From: CAVUAT01 sp963848045
Lineage (GTDB): Bacteria; Actinomycetota; Thermoleophilia; Solirubrobacterales; 70-9
Direction of reading: 5' to 3'
Length of the DNA: 64,000 nucleotides
NCBI GenBank assembly: GCA_963848045.1
Contig: CAWKCC010000005.1
Span: 146,555 to 210,554, forward strand
The notes below the pieces were generated by a model. The model worked only from the letters and a program-made list of their open reading frames with translations. It had not been told where the DNA came from and did no database searches. Each line of letters opens with the position of its first letter. The first letter of the stretch is position 1. The position numbers and the translations under genes were made by a program. Below, in pieces: positions 50,212-60,500 of this stretch.

Positions 50212-50913
50212 CTAGGCCCGCCGCGCGGTCCGGCCGAGGTTGGCGACGATCACCGCGACGACGGTGACCAGGTAGATCTGGCCGATCAGCGCCTCGGTGA
50301 TCGCCAGCGAGCGGCCGAGGTTGGTGGCTGCGACGAGATCGCCGTAGCCGGTCGTCGTCAGCGTCGAGAAGCTGAAATAGAGGAAGCTGGCGGTGTCGCC
50401 TGATCCGCTGGCGAAGAAGTCACGTTCGCCGAGCGCCTGTATCGCCCCGAACGCGGTCGCGAAGAACGTCCCGATCAGCAGGTAGATGCAGAGCACCCCG
50501 AACATCGTCTCTCGGGTGACGAAGCCGCCGGCTCGGTAGTGCCTGCGCAGGCCGCCGACGATCACCGGGGGCACCAGGGCCACCATCAGCAGCGAGGCCA
50601 GTCGGGAGGAGTCGGTGCCCGCCTGCTGGGTGCCCAGCGCGGCGGCCGTCGCGCCCGCCACGACCACGATCGCGGCCACGATCGTGGCTCGAACCACCCA
50701 GTGGTGCGCATCCGAGGTGATCACCGCGACCACCAGGGTGAGGCCCTGAAGGGTCACTGTGATCAGGCGCGCCCAGTCGGTGTCGGGAGCCGCGAGCTGG
50801 AAGCCCAGCGTCGCCAGGATCAGCCCCAGCAGCACCGCGTAGCGATGAAGTAGGTCCCGCTCGAAGAACACCTCGCCATCATCTCGTCCGCGCAGGACGG
50901 TCAAGCAAGGCAT
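50212..50913 (-). CDS. Potassium channel-like membrane protein
   Basis: 233 residues with about six membrane segments. The C-terminal pore has FLYFSFSTLTTTGYGDLVAA, containing the K+ selectivity filter TGYGD, followed by the inner helix ITEALIGQIYLVTVVAVIVA. The region before it holds four hydrophobic segments without the Arg-rich S4 of voltage sensors. No RCK/TrkA domain is attached, so gating is not evident. The start could be GTG 50871 instead of ATG 50913. Confidence 0.85.
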   Translation of the reverse strand: MPCLTVLRGRDDGEVFFERDLLHRYAVLLGLILATLGFQLAAPDTDWARLITVTLQGLTLVVAVITSDAHHWVVRATIVAAIVVVAGATAAALGTQQAGTDSSRLASLLMVALVPPVIVGGLRRHYRAGGFVTRETMFGVLCIYLLIGTFFATAFGAIQALGERDFFASGSGDTASFLYFSFSTLTTTGYGDLVAATNLGRSLAITEALIGQIYLVTVVAVIVANLGRTARRA

Positions 50914-50925
50914 GATTGGCGCCGC

Positions 50926-51615
50926 ATGGAGAACTCAGGCGGGCGCCCCCAGCGCGCCCTGATCATCACGGCCGACGACTACGGCTACTGGCCCACCTAC
51001 GACGAGGGCATCCTGGCCGCGATCGAGGCGGGAGCGCTGGACGCCGTCAGCGTGCTGGTGGACCGCGAGCACTGCGACCCCCAGCCTCTGCTGGAGAGCG
51101 GGGTGGAGCTGGGCCTGCACATCGACTTCGAGGGCCGCCACGGCTCTCGCAGCGGCCCCGCCGCGCGCACCGCGCTGGGCGTGCAGATGGACCGCTTCAC
51201 CGACAAGTTCGGGCGCTGGCCCTCGTTCCTGAACGGTCACCATCACTGCCACGCGCGGCCCGAGCTGGCGACGCCGGTGCTTCAGACCGCGCAGCAGATC
51301 GGCATTCCGGTGCGCTCGGTCAACCCCGATCATCGCCAGTGGCTGCGCGAGCGGGGAATCGCCACGCCGGACCTGCTGCTGGGCCGGTTGCTCAGCAGCG
51401 AGCCCTCCGACCCGCCCGAGCTGCGCTCGCTCCCGCCCGGGGTGACGGAATGGTTCACGCACCCCGGATACCCCGACCCTGCCTCGGGCTCGGACTATGA
51501 CCAGGCCCGCCGCGAGGATCTCGACACCCTGATGCGCCACCGCGTCCGCGAGCGCTTCGACACCCCAGTCTGGGGAGAAGCCGAGCGGAGCACCCACTCG
51601 GAGGCCTTCGCCTAG
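50926..51615 (+). CDS. ChbG/HpnK-type carbohydrate deacetylase
   Basis: 229-residue YdjC-family metal-dependent deacetylase. Metal and catalytic residues: LIITADDYGYWPTYDEGILA with the DD pair, ELGLHIDFEGRH, and FLNGHHHCHARPELA. Family members remove acetyl groups from diacetylchitobiose or hopanoid intermediates; no hpn or chb gene is nearby to decide. The stop shares CTAG with the convergent WS/DGAT gene (51612-51615). Confidence 0.85.
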   Translation: MENSGGRPQRALIITADDYGYWPTYDEGILAAIEAGALDAVSVLVDREHCDPQPLLESGVELGLHIDFEGRHGSRSGPAARTALGVQMDRFTDKFGRWPSFLNGHHHCHARPELATPVLQTAQQIGIPVRSVNPDHRQWLRERGIATPDLLLGRLLSSEPSDPPELRSLPPGVTEWFTHPGYPDPASGSDYDQARREDLDTLMRHRVRERFDTPVWGEAERSTHSEAFA

Positions 51616-53102
51616 AGCGGGGGGGAGGCCTCGTGGTCACCGGCGCTGCCGGCGCCGTTGCTGCGAGCCGCCGTGGACTCGCGTTGGGAGCCCGAGACGA
51701 AGCGGCGCAGGAAGCCCCTGCCGCCGCCTGCCGCCGCGACCAGCTCGTCCATGGAGGCCTCGAGATCGGCGGCGAGGTCGTCGAGGTGCTCCATGGCGTC
51801 GTAGTCGCCGATCAGCCCGAAGTTGACCTGGCCGTCGTAGGACATGATCCCGATGCAGAGGGCCTGCCGCTTGGCCAGCGGCACCATCGGGAAGACGCGC
51901 TCCATCCGGTGGCCCATCAGGTAGAGCGGGAACTGCGGGCCGGGGACATTGGTGACCACGAGGTTGAAGAATCGCTGGCGCGACTGCAGGCGCGCGGCTT
52001 GATGGGAGATCGTCGGCGGCGCGAAGTCTGAGAGCTGGGTCATCAAGCTCGCACCCATCGCCTGCTTCGAGCTCTTCAGATCGCCCATCATCTCGGTCAC
52101 CCGGTGCATGCGCCGAACCGGGTCCTCGATCGAGACGGGCAGCGCGGCCATCATTCCCGAGACCCGGTTGCCCAGCGCTCCCCTCTGGTCGTCGCTGCGA
52201 ACGCTGATCGGCACGAGCGCCCGCACCTCGACTCCGGCCGTCGCGTATCCCCGGGTTCGCATGTAGCGGCCGAGCCCCCCGGCTACGGCGGCGAGAATGA
52301 CGTCGTTGAGCGTGCCTCCGAGCTCGTCCTTGACCTGCTTGAGCTCGGGCAGCGAAGCGGTGACCCAGGCGAAGCGGCGGTGGGGTCCGATGTCGACGTT
52401 GAACGGCGTGTCGGGAGCGCCCCAGCCGGTTGACGCGAAGGCGCCCGCCGCCGAGGCCGCCTCGATCGCGCCCCGCGCGGCCCTGCGCGGCCCGCGCAGG
52501 ACACGGCGAAAGCCGCGAGAGACCTCCCGCGGGCTGATCACGCGCTCCACGACGGCCTCCCCCAGAAGCTGCGCGTCGGTCGGCTCCGGGTTCGGATACC
52601 AGGGCTCTGGCGACGCCTGCGGGAGTTCGGGCTCCCGCTCGAGGTCGAACAGCACCGTGGTTATGTCAACCCCCGAGACGCCGTCGACCATGCAGTGATG
52701 GGTCTTGCCGACGATCGCGAAGCGGTCGTCGCTGAGACCCTCGATCAGCCACATCTCCCAGAGAGGCTTGCTGCGGTCGAGCTGCTGGGAGAAGACCCGC
52801 GCGGCCAGCGTGCGCAGCTGATCCTCGCTGCCGGGTGGTGGCAGCGAGGTGTGCCGCACGTGGTAGTCCAGGTTGAGGTGGGGATCGTCGACCCATACGG
52901 GGCGCCCGAGATCGCCGGGAACGAACCGCACCTTCTGCCGGAAGCGCGGCACGAGGTGCAGACGCGAGGCGAGGTGATCGCGGAACTCCGCGTAGGGAGG
53001 GGGAGGCCCCTCGAAGAGAGTGGTCGAGGCGACGTGCATATGTGCGCCGCCCTGCTCGAGGTGCAGGAAGGATGCATCCAGGCCTGTCAGTCGGTCCGCC
53101 AT
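51612..53102 (-). CDS. Wax ester synthase / diacylglycerol acyltransferase
   Basis: 496 residues from ATG 53102 (MADRLTGLDASFLHLEQGGA). The catalytic HHxxxDG motif reads KTHHCMVDGVSGVD; other family blocks are LNDVILAAVAGGLGRYMRTR, LVPISVRSDDQRGALGNRVS and NLVVTNVPGPQFPLYLMGHR. Transfers acyl-CoA to long-chain alcohols or diacylglycerol, giving storage lipid; common in actinobacteria. The C-terminus (about 460-496) is Ser/Arg/Gly-rich and disordered. The frame extends 14 codons further upstream without a better start. Confidence 0.92.
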   Translation of the reverse strand: MADRLTGLDASFLHLEQGGAHMHVASTTLFEGPPPPYAEFRDHLASRLHLVPRFRQKVRFVPGDLGRPVWVDDPHLNLDYHVRHTSLPPPGSEDQLRTLAARVFSQQLDRSKPLWEMWLIEGLSDDRFAIVGKTHHCMVDGVSGVDITTVLFDLEREPELPQASPEPWYPNPEPTDAQLLGEAVVERVISPREVSRGFRRVLRGPRRAARGAIEAASAAGAFASTGWGAPDTPFNVDIGPHRRFAWVTASLPELKQVKDELGGTLNDVILAAVAGGLGRYMRTRGYATAGVEVRALVPISVRSDDQRGALGNRVSGMMAALPVSIEDPVRRMHRVTEMMGDLKSSKQAMGASLMTQLSDFAPPTISHQAARLQSRQRFFNLVVTNVPGPQFPLYLMGHRMERVFPMVPLAKRQALCIGIMSYDGQVNFGLIGDYDAMEHLDDLAADLEASMDELVAAAGGGRGFLRRFVSGSQRESTAARSNGAGSAGDHEASPPL

Positions 53103-53190
53103 CGGCGCTGATGATCCTTGCACACCCGATGTGATGCAAGTCACACGGCTTTGTATGAACGACTCTTAACATGCCGACGCTGTAGGAAAA

Positions 53191-53330
53191 ACGAACCGCC
53201 GAGTCGCGCCGACGGAAATCGGGCGAGCGGGGGACCCAAGCAGGTGGGGCGAATGGGGCGGTGTTCCGCCCTTAGCGGCACTGGCTCCTCGGAGCCGCTG
53301 CGAGCCCGTCAGCTAACCCCGTAGGCGAAC
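53191..53330 (+). promoter_or_regulatory. c-di-AMP riboswitch (ydaO/yuaA class)
   Basis: Conserved ydaO landmarks appear in order: the 5 prime CGCCGAGTC segment (near 53198), GGGGGACCCAAGCAGGTGGG (53230-53249) running into GCGAATGG, and the 3 prime block CCCGTCAGCTAACCCCGTAG (53305-53324) followed by GCG. The 5 prime GCC (53198-53200) can pair with GGC (53324-53326) to close P1. The RBS AGGAAGG (53331-53337) directly follows P1, so ligand binding could mask translation or couple to termination. In actinobacteria this class usually controls cell-wall hydrolases or resuscitation factors, matching the RlpA-like gene downstream. TAACAT (53167-53172) is a possible -10. Confidence 0.85.
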
Positions 53331-53341
53331 AGGAAGGCAGG

Positions 53342-54040
53342 GTGTTTCACTTGCGTCGCTTCCACCGGAAGCGCCAGCGGGTCGCGCTTGCGCTGCTCCC
53401 CGCGACAGCATTGCTGCTCATCATCCCGATCGCCAGCGCAGCGACGGTTGACCCGACGCCGGGCGTGACCCCGGAGGCGGGCGCCACGGCCAGTGCCGGC
53501 AGGGCGAAGTCGAGTGTCAGGATTCGTCCCGAGCGCCACGTGATGGCCCGCGAGGGGGTTCTGATTCGCGGCAGGGCCGCCCCGAGGGGCCGCCGTTGGG
53601 TCACCGTCAGCGTCAACGGCAAGAAGGTGGCGACTGTCCGCACCCGCCGGGACGGGACGTTCCGGCTGCGCTGGGACGCTCAGCGAGCCGGCGTCTACCG
53701 AGCGAAAGCGGTCCTCCGGGGCACCGGGCGCGCCAGGCGCGCGCGCTCGCCCCTGCGAACGATCAACGTCTACCGTTCCGCGCAGGCCTCCTACTACGGC
53801 CCCGGCCTGTACGGGGGCCGCACGGCCTGTGGCCGGACGCTGACCCCCTCGACGGTCGGCGTCGCCAACAGGTCGCTGCCCTGCGGCACGATGGTCACCT
53901 TCCGCTACCGCGGAAGGACCACGCGGGCGCCGGTGATCGATCGTGGGCCCTACTCGGGCGACCGAAAATGGGACCTGACCGCGGCCACGAAGGCCAAGCT
54001 CGGGTTCGGCTCGACCGGCGTGGTGCTCGCCACGCGCTAG
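53342..54040 (+). CDS. RlpA-like double-psi beta-barrel exported protein
   Basis: 232 residues from GTG 53342 with AGGAAGG upstream. Signal peptide region RQRVALALLPATALLLIIPI then ASAA. A middle beta-sandwich (about 60-145, GVLIRGRAAPRGRRWVTVSV, RTRRDGTFRLRWDAQRAG) resembles bacterial Ig-like domains. The C-terminal DPBB domain has QASYYGPGLYGGRTACGRTL, VGVANRSLPCGTMVTFRYRG and PVIDRGPYSGDRKWDLTAAT with the catalytic-type Asp and His-like positions of RlpA/expansin. Probably a peptidoglycan-active septal or cell-wall protein under c-di-AMP control. Confidence 0.88.
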   Translation: MFHLRRFHRKRQRVALALLPATALLLIIPIASAATVDPTPGVTPEAGATASAGRAKSSVRIRPERHVMAREGVLIRGRAAPRGRRWVTVSVNGKKVATVRTRRDGTFRLRWDAQRAGVYRAKAVLRGTGRARRARSPLRTINVYRSAQASYYGPGLYGGRTACGRTLTPSTVGVANRSLPCGTMVTFRYRGRTTRAPVIDRGPYSGDRKWDLTAATKAKLGFGSTGVVLATR

Positions 54041-54052
54041 CGGCCAGGCCGC

Positions 54053-55135
54053 TCACAGAAGTCGCAGCGGCTCGGCCGGGTCGTCCTCGCCTTCGGCGGG
54101 GGCGGCCCCGGCCGCGTCGCCGCCCACCAGACCCGCGACCCCAACGCCGATCAGCCTCACGGGGGCGTCGCGCTCGAATCGCCGCAGCAGCTCCTGGGCA
54201 ACCGCGCAGACGATCTCGGGGTCGCGGGTGGGGGAGGGCAGCGTGCGCGAGCGGGTGTGCGTTCGGAACGGCGCCAGCCGGATCTTGATCGTCACAGTCC
54301 GGCCTGCGTAGCCGCTGCCCTCGAGCCCCCGGCAGACCGAGTGCCCGAGCTGCTCGATCATGGTCTCGAGCTCGGCGCGGTCGCTGACGTCGGCCGCGAA
54401 GGTCGTCTCGCGGCTCTCCGACTTGGGCCTGCGGTCGGTCTCGAGCCGGCGCGCGTCGACGCCGTTGGCGCGGTCGCGCAGCAGGGCGGCGTTGGCGGGC
54501 CCCAGCGCGGCCTGCAACTCGCCCGGCGCGGCCGCCGCCAGCTCGGCGACGCTCCGCACCCCGATCCGCCGCAGCCGCTCGGCCGTCTTGGGCCCGACGC
54601 CGGGGATCAGGGTGGCGGGGCGCTCGCCGACGGCCTCGTGCATGCGCTGGGCGCTGAGCGCGCAGAGCCCGTCGGGCTTCTCCAGGTCTGAGGCGATCTT
54701 GGCCAGCAGCTTGTTCTCGGCGAGGCCGACCGAGCAGACCAGTCCCGTGCGCTCGCGCACCTCTCCCTTCAGCTCGCGCGCCCGGGAACGCGGCACCAGC
54801 GAGCCCGAGAGATCCAGGTAGGCCTCATCCACACCGACCACCTCGACCGTGTCCGAGTACCCCCGCAGAATCCCCATCACCTCTCGCGAGGCCTCACGGT
54901 AGCGGCCCATCTCGCTCGGGATCAGCACCGCCTGCGGACAGCGCCGGTGCGCGATCGCCAGCGGCAGGGCGGAGTGCACGCCGAAGCGCCGGGCCTCGTA
55001 GGAGGCCGTCATCACCACACCGCGCGAGGAGGGGCCGCTGCCGTTGGCGACGATCACCGGTTTGCCGCGGAGCTCAGGGCGGCGCAGCAGCTCCACCGAG
55101 ACGAAGAAGGCATCCATGTCGACGTGGGCGATCAC
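54053..55135 (-). CDS. dinB: DNA polymerase IV (DinB)
   Basis: Active Y-family translesion polymerase, 360 residues from GTG 55135. Catalytic acids are present: IAHVDMDAFFVSVELLRRPE and EVVGVDEAYLDLSG, in contrast to ImuB. Little-finger region begins near SRETTFAADVSDRAELETMI. Helix-hairpin-helix PATLIPGVGPKTAERLRRIG. No LexA-like palindrome is seen upstream, so it may be constitutive. The C-terminal clamp motif is not obvious (PLRLL end). Confidence 0.94.
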   Translation of the reverse strand: MIAHVDMDAFFVSVELLRRPELRGKPVIVANGSGPSSRGVVMTASYEARRFGVHSALPLAIAHRRCPQAVLIPSEMGRYREASREVMGILRGYSDTVEVVGVDEAYLDLSGSLVPRSRARELKGEVRERTGLVCSVGLAENKLLAKIASDLEKPDGLCALSAQRMHEAVGERPATLIPGVGPKTAERLRRIGVRSVAELAAAAPGELQAALGPANAALLRDRANGVDARRLETDRRPKSESRETTFAADVSDRAELETMIEQLGHSVCRGLEGSGYAGRTVTIKIRLAPFRTHTRSRTLPSPTRDPEIVCAVAQELLRRFERDAPVRLIGVGVAGLVGGDAAGAAPAEGEDDPAEPLRLL

Positions 55136-55193
55136 CTGCGCCCGACCGATGCTAGGCGCGCACCCCGACGGCCTCCGTTACCGTGTTCGGGCG

Positions 55194-55511
55194 GTGAGCT
55201 CTGCGGAGGCCAAGAACCTCGAGGCGATCGCCAAGGCGATCGACCGGCACAACGCCAACTGCCCGTTTCCGGCGGCCGAGGTGCGGATGAACCCCTTCGA
55301 GGTCGAGCGGCTGGCCTGGGACGAGATCCGCGGGCTGCCGATCGTGCCCGATCCCGAGATCGGCACCGGCCGCTTCAGGATCGTCTGCTCGCGCGACGTC
55401 GACGGGGAGGGAATCGAGGAGGCCGAGGCCCTCGGCATCCCGATCGAGGTGGCGGTGCCAAGCGAACGCCAGGCCACTCCGTCCGGCTCAGCGGCACCGC
55501 AGCTCGACTGA
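55194..55511 (+). CDS. Conserved-looking small protein of unknown function
   Basis: 105 residues from GTG 55194: begins VSSAEAKNLEAIAKAIDRHN, contains NCPFPAAEVRMNPFEVERLA and WDEIRGLPIVPDPEIGTGRF. No signal peptide or membrane segment. The mixed alpha/beta pattern is coherent and TACCGT (55179-55184) precedes the start by 9 nt. Divergent from dinB, 58 nt apart. Family not recognised. Confidence 0.6.
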   Translation: MSSAEAKNLEAIAKAIDRHNANCPFPAAEVRMNPFEVERLAWDEIRGLPIVPDPEIGTGRFRIVCSRDVDGEGIEEAEALGIPIEVAVPSERQATPSGSAAPQLD

Positions 55512-55721
55512 GAGCGCAAGCGACTTCTCCGTTCACGCGAAGGGGGGCGCCCCGATTGCTGAGGCGCTCAGAACTCCTCCGCACGGAAAGGAGCGCGTCT
55601 TCTAGGCACTACGGGGTCTCCTCGGGTAGTCACTACGGGCTCGTAGCACATGAATCAGGCCTACCCTAAGAAGGGTTGGATCGGCACGGGCGGGCGGGAT
55701 GCCCCGACAGGGAGGGACCCG

Positions 55722-57377
<1,656 letters not shown>

Positions 57378-57477
57378 TAGGCGGGGATCGATCGCTCCTT
57401 TGCGCGAGAGGGAGGCGCGCGCGCCCAGCCCGCCGTGTGAGAGTCTTCCGTCTCAAACTTCCGACGAGGAGGCAAAC

Positions 57478-57798
57478 GTGGCGAAGTACATGGTGAAGGC
57501 GTCGTATACGGCGGAGGGCGCGAAGGGCGTTCAGAGCGCTGGTGGAACGAGCAGGCGGGATGCCGTGGCCAAGGTGGCCGAGGGTCTCGGGGGGAGCCTC
57601 GAAGGCTTCTACTTCGCGTTCGGCGAGACCGATGCCTACGTCTTGATGGAGCTGCCTGACAACCTGAGTGCAGCGGCGGCGTCGATCGCCGTCAACAGCT
57701 CCGGGGGAGCGAGCTCAGAGGTCGTCGTGCTGCTGACGCCGGAGGATGTCGACGAGGCGGCCAAGCTCTCGGTCGACTACCGGCCCCCTGGATCCTGA
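57478..57798 (+). CDS. GYD-domain protein
   Basis: 106 residues from GTG 57478 with GAGGAGG 6 nt upstream. YMVKASYTAEGAKGVQSAGG, VAEGLGGSLEGFYFAFGETD and AYVLMELPDNLSAAAASIAV show the ferredoxin-like GYD family; here the name-giving Gly-Tyr-Asp region reads FGETDAYV. Possibly an oligomeric small-molecule-binding or dabb-like protein; no function known. Cytoplasmic. Bases 57799-58064 downstream (266 nt) show no further gene. Confidence 0.82.
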   Translation: MAKYMVKASYTAEGAKGVQSAGGTSRRDAVAKVAEGLGGSLEGFYFAFGETDAYVLMELPDNLSAAAASIAVNSSGGASSEVVVLLTPEDVDEAAKLSVDYRPPGS

Positions 57799-58064
57799 CC
57801 GGTAGCCGCGCGCCGCGCAGCGGCGCTAATGGCTGAAGCCTTGCGCTGGTGGAGTAGCCCCGCCACAGGTGTGGCCGGGTAGCCCTTTGGAGGCGCTGCC
57901 CGTTCGCGCGAGAAGGAGAGCCGCTCGCCCGACTCGGGGGCGGGGGGTGCCGCGAGAACGCTGCACCTTCCCTGACCGCCGCTAGTCCTCGGTGTGAGAA
58001 ATATTCGAGGTGGCTTGTTTCGTCTGGGATCACCGGCATCGCTCAGCGAACCACCCGACGGCCC

Positions 58065-58916
58065 CTGAAGCGACTCGCGCTGGCCGCCTGCCTCGCGGCG
58101 CTGGCGCCGGCGGCGAGCGGCTCGCCTGCCCGGGCGGCGGTGACAATCGGGCAGGTCGCCCCTACGACGCAACTGTGCAGCACGCAGGCGATCGACGTCG
58201 TTCAGCTGCCCGTGACCTCCGGCAACACCTACGCCGTGCCGGGGGCCGGGAGGATCACTTCTTGGAGTCACAACGCCAACCTACTTGCGGGCACGTTGAC
58301 GATGAAGGTCTTCCGCAAGGTCGCCGACCCGGCGACCTACATGGTCGTCGGCCACGACGGCCCCCGCCCTCTGGCCGCGGGCACTCTCAACAACTTCCCG
58401 GCGAGCATCCCGGTGAAGCCCGGCGACGTCCTCGGCCTCAACCTCGCCAGCCCGGCCCAGACCGCGTGCGTCTTCCCGGCTCCCGGAGACTCAAGTCTGT
58501 TCAGGGTCGGGAACATCGCTGACGGGGGCATGGAGGTGTTCGGCAACGTCAACACCAACACCCGCCTCAACCTCTCGGCCGTGTTCGTGCCCTCGAACAC
58601 GTTCAGCCTCGGCAAGCCCAAGCTCAACAAGAAGAAAGGCACGGCGACCCTGGCGGTCAACGTCCCCAACCCCGGCACGCTGAAAGCATCGGGCAAGGGC
58701 GTCAAGGCCGCCTCCGCCGGAGCCGTGATCAGCAAGCAGGTCAGCGCCGCCGGCAAGGTGAAGCTGGTGATCAGGGCCAAGGGCAAGCAGGCCAAGACGC
58801 TGAAGAAGAAGGGCACGGTCAAGCTCAAGGCCAAGATCACCTACACCCCGACCGGCGGCGAGGCCGCCACCCAGACGAAGAAGCTGAAGCTGAAGCGCAA
58901 GCGCAAGAAGCGCTAG
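58065..58916 (+). CDS. Secreted repeat-domain protein with basic tail, start codon unresolved
   Basis: A mature secreted protein is clear from the frame containing GTG 58140 (VTIGQVAPTTQLCSTQAIDV) to 58916. The frame upstream of that GTG encodes a good signal peptide (RRPLKRLALAACLAALAPAA then SGSPARA), so translation must begin earlier, but no ATG, GTG or TTG exists in frame back to at least 57980. CTG 58065 is given as a provisional start. The C-terminal half (FSLGKPKLNKKKGTATLAVN, TLKASGKGVKAASAGAVISK, AKITYTPTGGEAATQTKKL) is an extracellular domain I associate with Thermoleophilia proteins. It ends KLKLKRKRKKR. Either a rare start or an upstream frameshift applies. Confidence 0.6.
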   Translation: MKRLALAACLAALAPAASGSPARAAVTIGQVAPTTQLCSTQAIDVVQLPVTSGNTYAVPGAGRITSWSHNANLLAGTLTMKVFRKVADPATYMVVGHDGPRPLAAGTLNNFPASIPVKPGDVLGLNLASPAQTACVFPAPGDSSLFRVGNIADGGMEVFGNVNTNTRLNLSAVFVPSNTFSLGKPKLNKKKGTATLAVNVPNPGTLKASGKGVKAASAGAVISKQVSAAGKVKLVIRAKGKQAKTLKKKGTVKLKAKITYTPTGGEAATQTKKLKLKRKRKKR

Positions 58917-58955
58917 CTCGGGCGCCTGCTTCGCGCGAGGAGGAGACGTCAGTGC

Positions 58956-59651
58956 TCAGGCACTCGAGCCGCGGTCCTCTGCGAGCCCCTCCGCTCGCTG
59001 CTTGATCCCCAGCAGCATCCGGCGTTCCATCAGGAAGTGGGGTAGTTCGACGAACAGTGTGTAGTAAACGGCGAAGAGGAGGCTGTCGCGGGGTTCGCCG
59101 CGACAGACAACCCTGCTGCGGCTCCCGTCGATCTGCTCGACGGCGAATGAGCCCCAACCCTCGAGGGCGATCTCGCGGCCGGGCTCGAAGCGCTTCACCG
59201 GCAATCCGTTCAGCGGATGGAGCATCACCTTCTCGCCGATCTCGCGGTGCTGCCACTCGGGGTGGATGCGCTCGGCGTTTCGCATTCGGCAGCCGGCGAG
59301 GTTCTCGAGCCACTCGTAGCTGTAGAAGCCGCCCCTGTCCTGGCCGATCTGGGCAAGCCAGGCCCAGACGGTCTGCGCACGCGCCTCCACCTCGATCGCG
59401 TGCACCGGCTCGGCAGCAGTGCCCTCGCCCGGGAGCGCGCCCCAGCGTCGCATCCAGCGGCGGACCGGAACGGCGTAGAGGAGGACGGCGACGGTGCCGA
59501 AGGCGGCCGGCAGCGAGGGACGCCGAGCGTCAAGGATCGCCCCGAGAGTCGAACTAACGGCGGCGATGGCGGCGGCTAGGAGGATGAGCGGGCCGCCGAC
59601 CATGACGCCGATCGCCCGCAATCCCTCGATCGCCTTCCTTCGAGCGCTCAC
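58956..59651 (-). CDS. Membrane-anchored SRPBCC-like protein
   Basis: 231 residues from GTG 59651. TAAGGT (59664-59659) lies 7 nt before it, which selects this start over the much longer open frame. Two N-terminal membrane segments (AIGVMVGGPLILLAAAIAAV and LPAAFGTVAVLLYAVPV), then a START-like domain: AIEVEARAQTVWAWLAQIGQ, GGFYSYEWLENLAGCRMRNA, ERIHPEWQHREIGEKVMLHP and LEGWGSFAVEQIDGSRSRVV. Ligand unknown. Confidence 0.78.
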   Translation of the reverse strand: MSARRKAIEGLRAIGVMVGGPLILLAAAIAAVSSTLGAILDARRPSLPAAFGTVAVLLYAVPVRRWMRRWGALPGEGTAAEPVHAIEVEARAQTVWAWLAQIGQDRGGFYSYEWLENLAGCRMRNAERIHPEWQHREIGEKVMLHPLNGLPVKRFEPGREIALEGWGSFAVEQIDGSRSRVVCRGEPRDSLLFAVYYTLFVELPHFLMERRMLLGIKQRAEGLAEDRGSSA

Positions 59652-59787
59652 CCCTGGGACCTTACGGCGCCTTGCATGGCGGGCAGCGTCGGGGTGCTCC
59701 CTCTGGGAACGGACGACGAGCCGTGCGCAGGCGCACCCCGCCGAGGGGGTCTCCTGCGCGCGAGGACGAGGCGCAAGCTGGAGCCGC

Positions 59788-60222
59788 TTAGGTCCCCTCG
59801 TCCAGCGGCAGCCCCACCCGGCGGCAGGCGTCCCGAGGCGTGATCGCTTCGGGCTCCAGGCCGGGATGATCGAGGAGATCGCGATCGCCGGTGACGATCG
59901 CCTCCGCATCCGCATCGATAGCCAGGGCCACCAGGTAGTCATCATTGGGATCCCGGAGCACCGCTGGAGGTGAGGCAGGGTCAGGGCGCATGAGGGCGAT
60001 CCGCTCGAGTCCTGTCAGCACAACCGCGCGATCCTCCGCCGGCAGGCGCTCGCGGAAGTAGGCGCTTTCGAGCCCGCGTCTTACCTCGCCAATGAGGCGC
60101 CCGCAGGCAACCATCTCGACCGTGCCGTCCTCGACGGCGTCCAGCAGCAACGCAGTTGGCGTGCCCGGGCGGGCCACGGCGGCGGAGAGGAGGACGCTGG
60201 CGTCGAGCAGCAGTCGGGTCAA
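59788..60222 (-). CDS. PIN-domain toxin (VapC-like)
   Basis: 144 residues from TTG 60222, overlapping the antitoxin stop as TTGA. PIN-fold acidic residues: RLLLDASVLLSAAVA (first Asp), CGRLIGEVRRGLESAYF (Glu), RDPNDDYLVALAIDADA (Asp pair) and AIVTGDRDLLD (last Asp). All four catalytic acids are present, so it should be an active Mg-dependent endoribonuclease. It belongs to the putative-toxin PIN subgroup common in actinobacteria; the RNA target is unknown. Confidence 0.88.
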   Translation of the reverse strand: MTRLLLDASVLLSAAVARPGTPTALLLDAVEDGTVEMVACGRLIGEVRRGLESAYFRERLPAEDRAVVLTGLERIALMRPDPASPPAVLRDPNDDYLVALAIDADAEAIVTGDRDLLDHPGLEPEAITPRDACRRVGLPLDEGT

Positions 60223-60440
60223 CTGCGAGCGCTGCGCGCCTCATGAACAGCGCGGACACCGAGCTCGACCGCCTCCTCCTCGGAGAGGGCGTTTCGCTGC
60301 TGCGAGCCCCGCAGGGCGGCGAAGCCGAGCTGGATCAAGACCAGGTCCTCGATCAGCTGGCGGTCTGACTTCTCGGGCCAGCGCTCCCGGAGCCGCGCGA
60401 GCAGCTCGCTGTCGATCTCGACGGAGGTGGTTGCAGCCAT
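60219..60440 (-). CDS. Small antitoxin candidate (VapB-like)
   Basis: 73 residues from ATG 60440: TSVEIDSELLARLRERWPEK resembles a ribbon-helix-helix DNA-binding N-terminus, followed by SDRQLIEDLVLIQLGFAALR and a charged C-terminus suited to bind the toxin. Upstream and 4-nt overlapping position relative to the PIN gene is the standard antitoxin-toxin order. TAGAAT (60452-60447) lies 6 nt before ATG, so its own protein may repress this promoter. Confidence 0.82.
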   Translation of the reverse strand: MAATTSVEIDSELLARLRERWPEKSDRQLIEDLVLIQLGFAALRGSQQRNALSEEEAVELGVRAVHEARSARS

Positions 60441-60500
60441 GACTCGATTCTAGGGGTGAGGATCGACCCTACCGACACCACGACACCACCAGGAGGAGAG

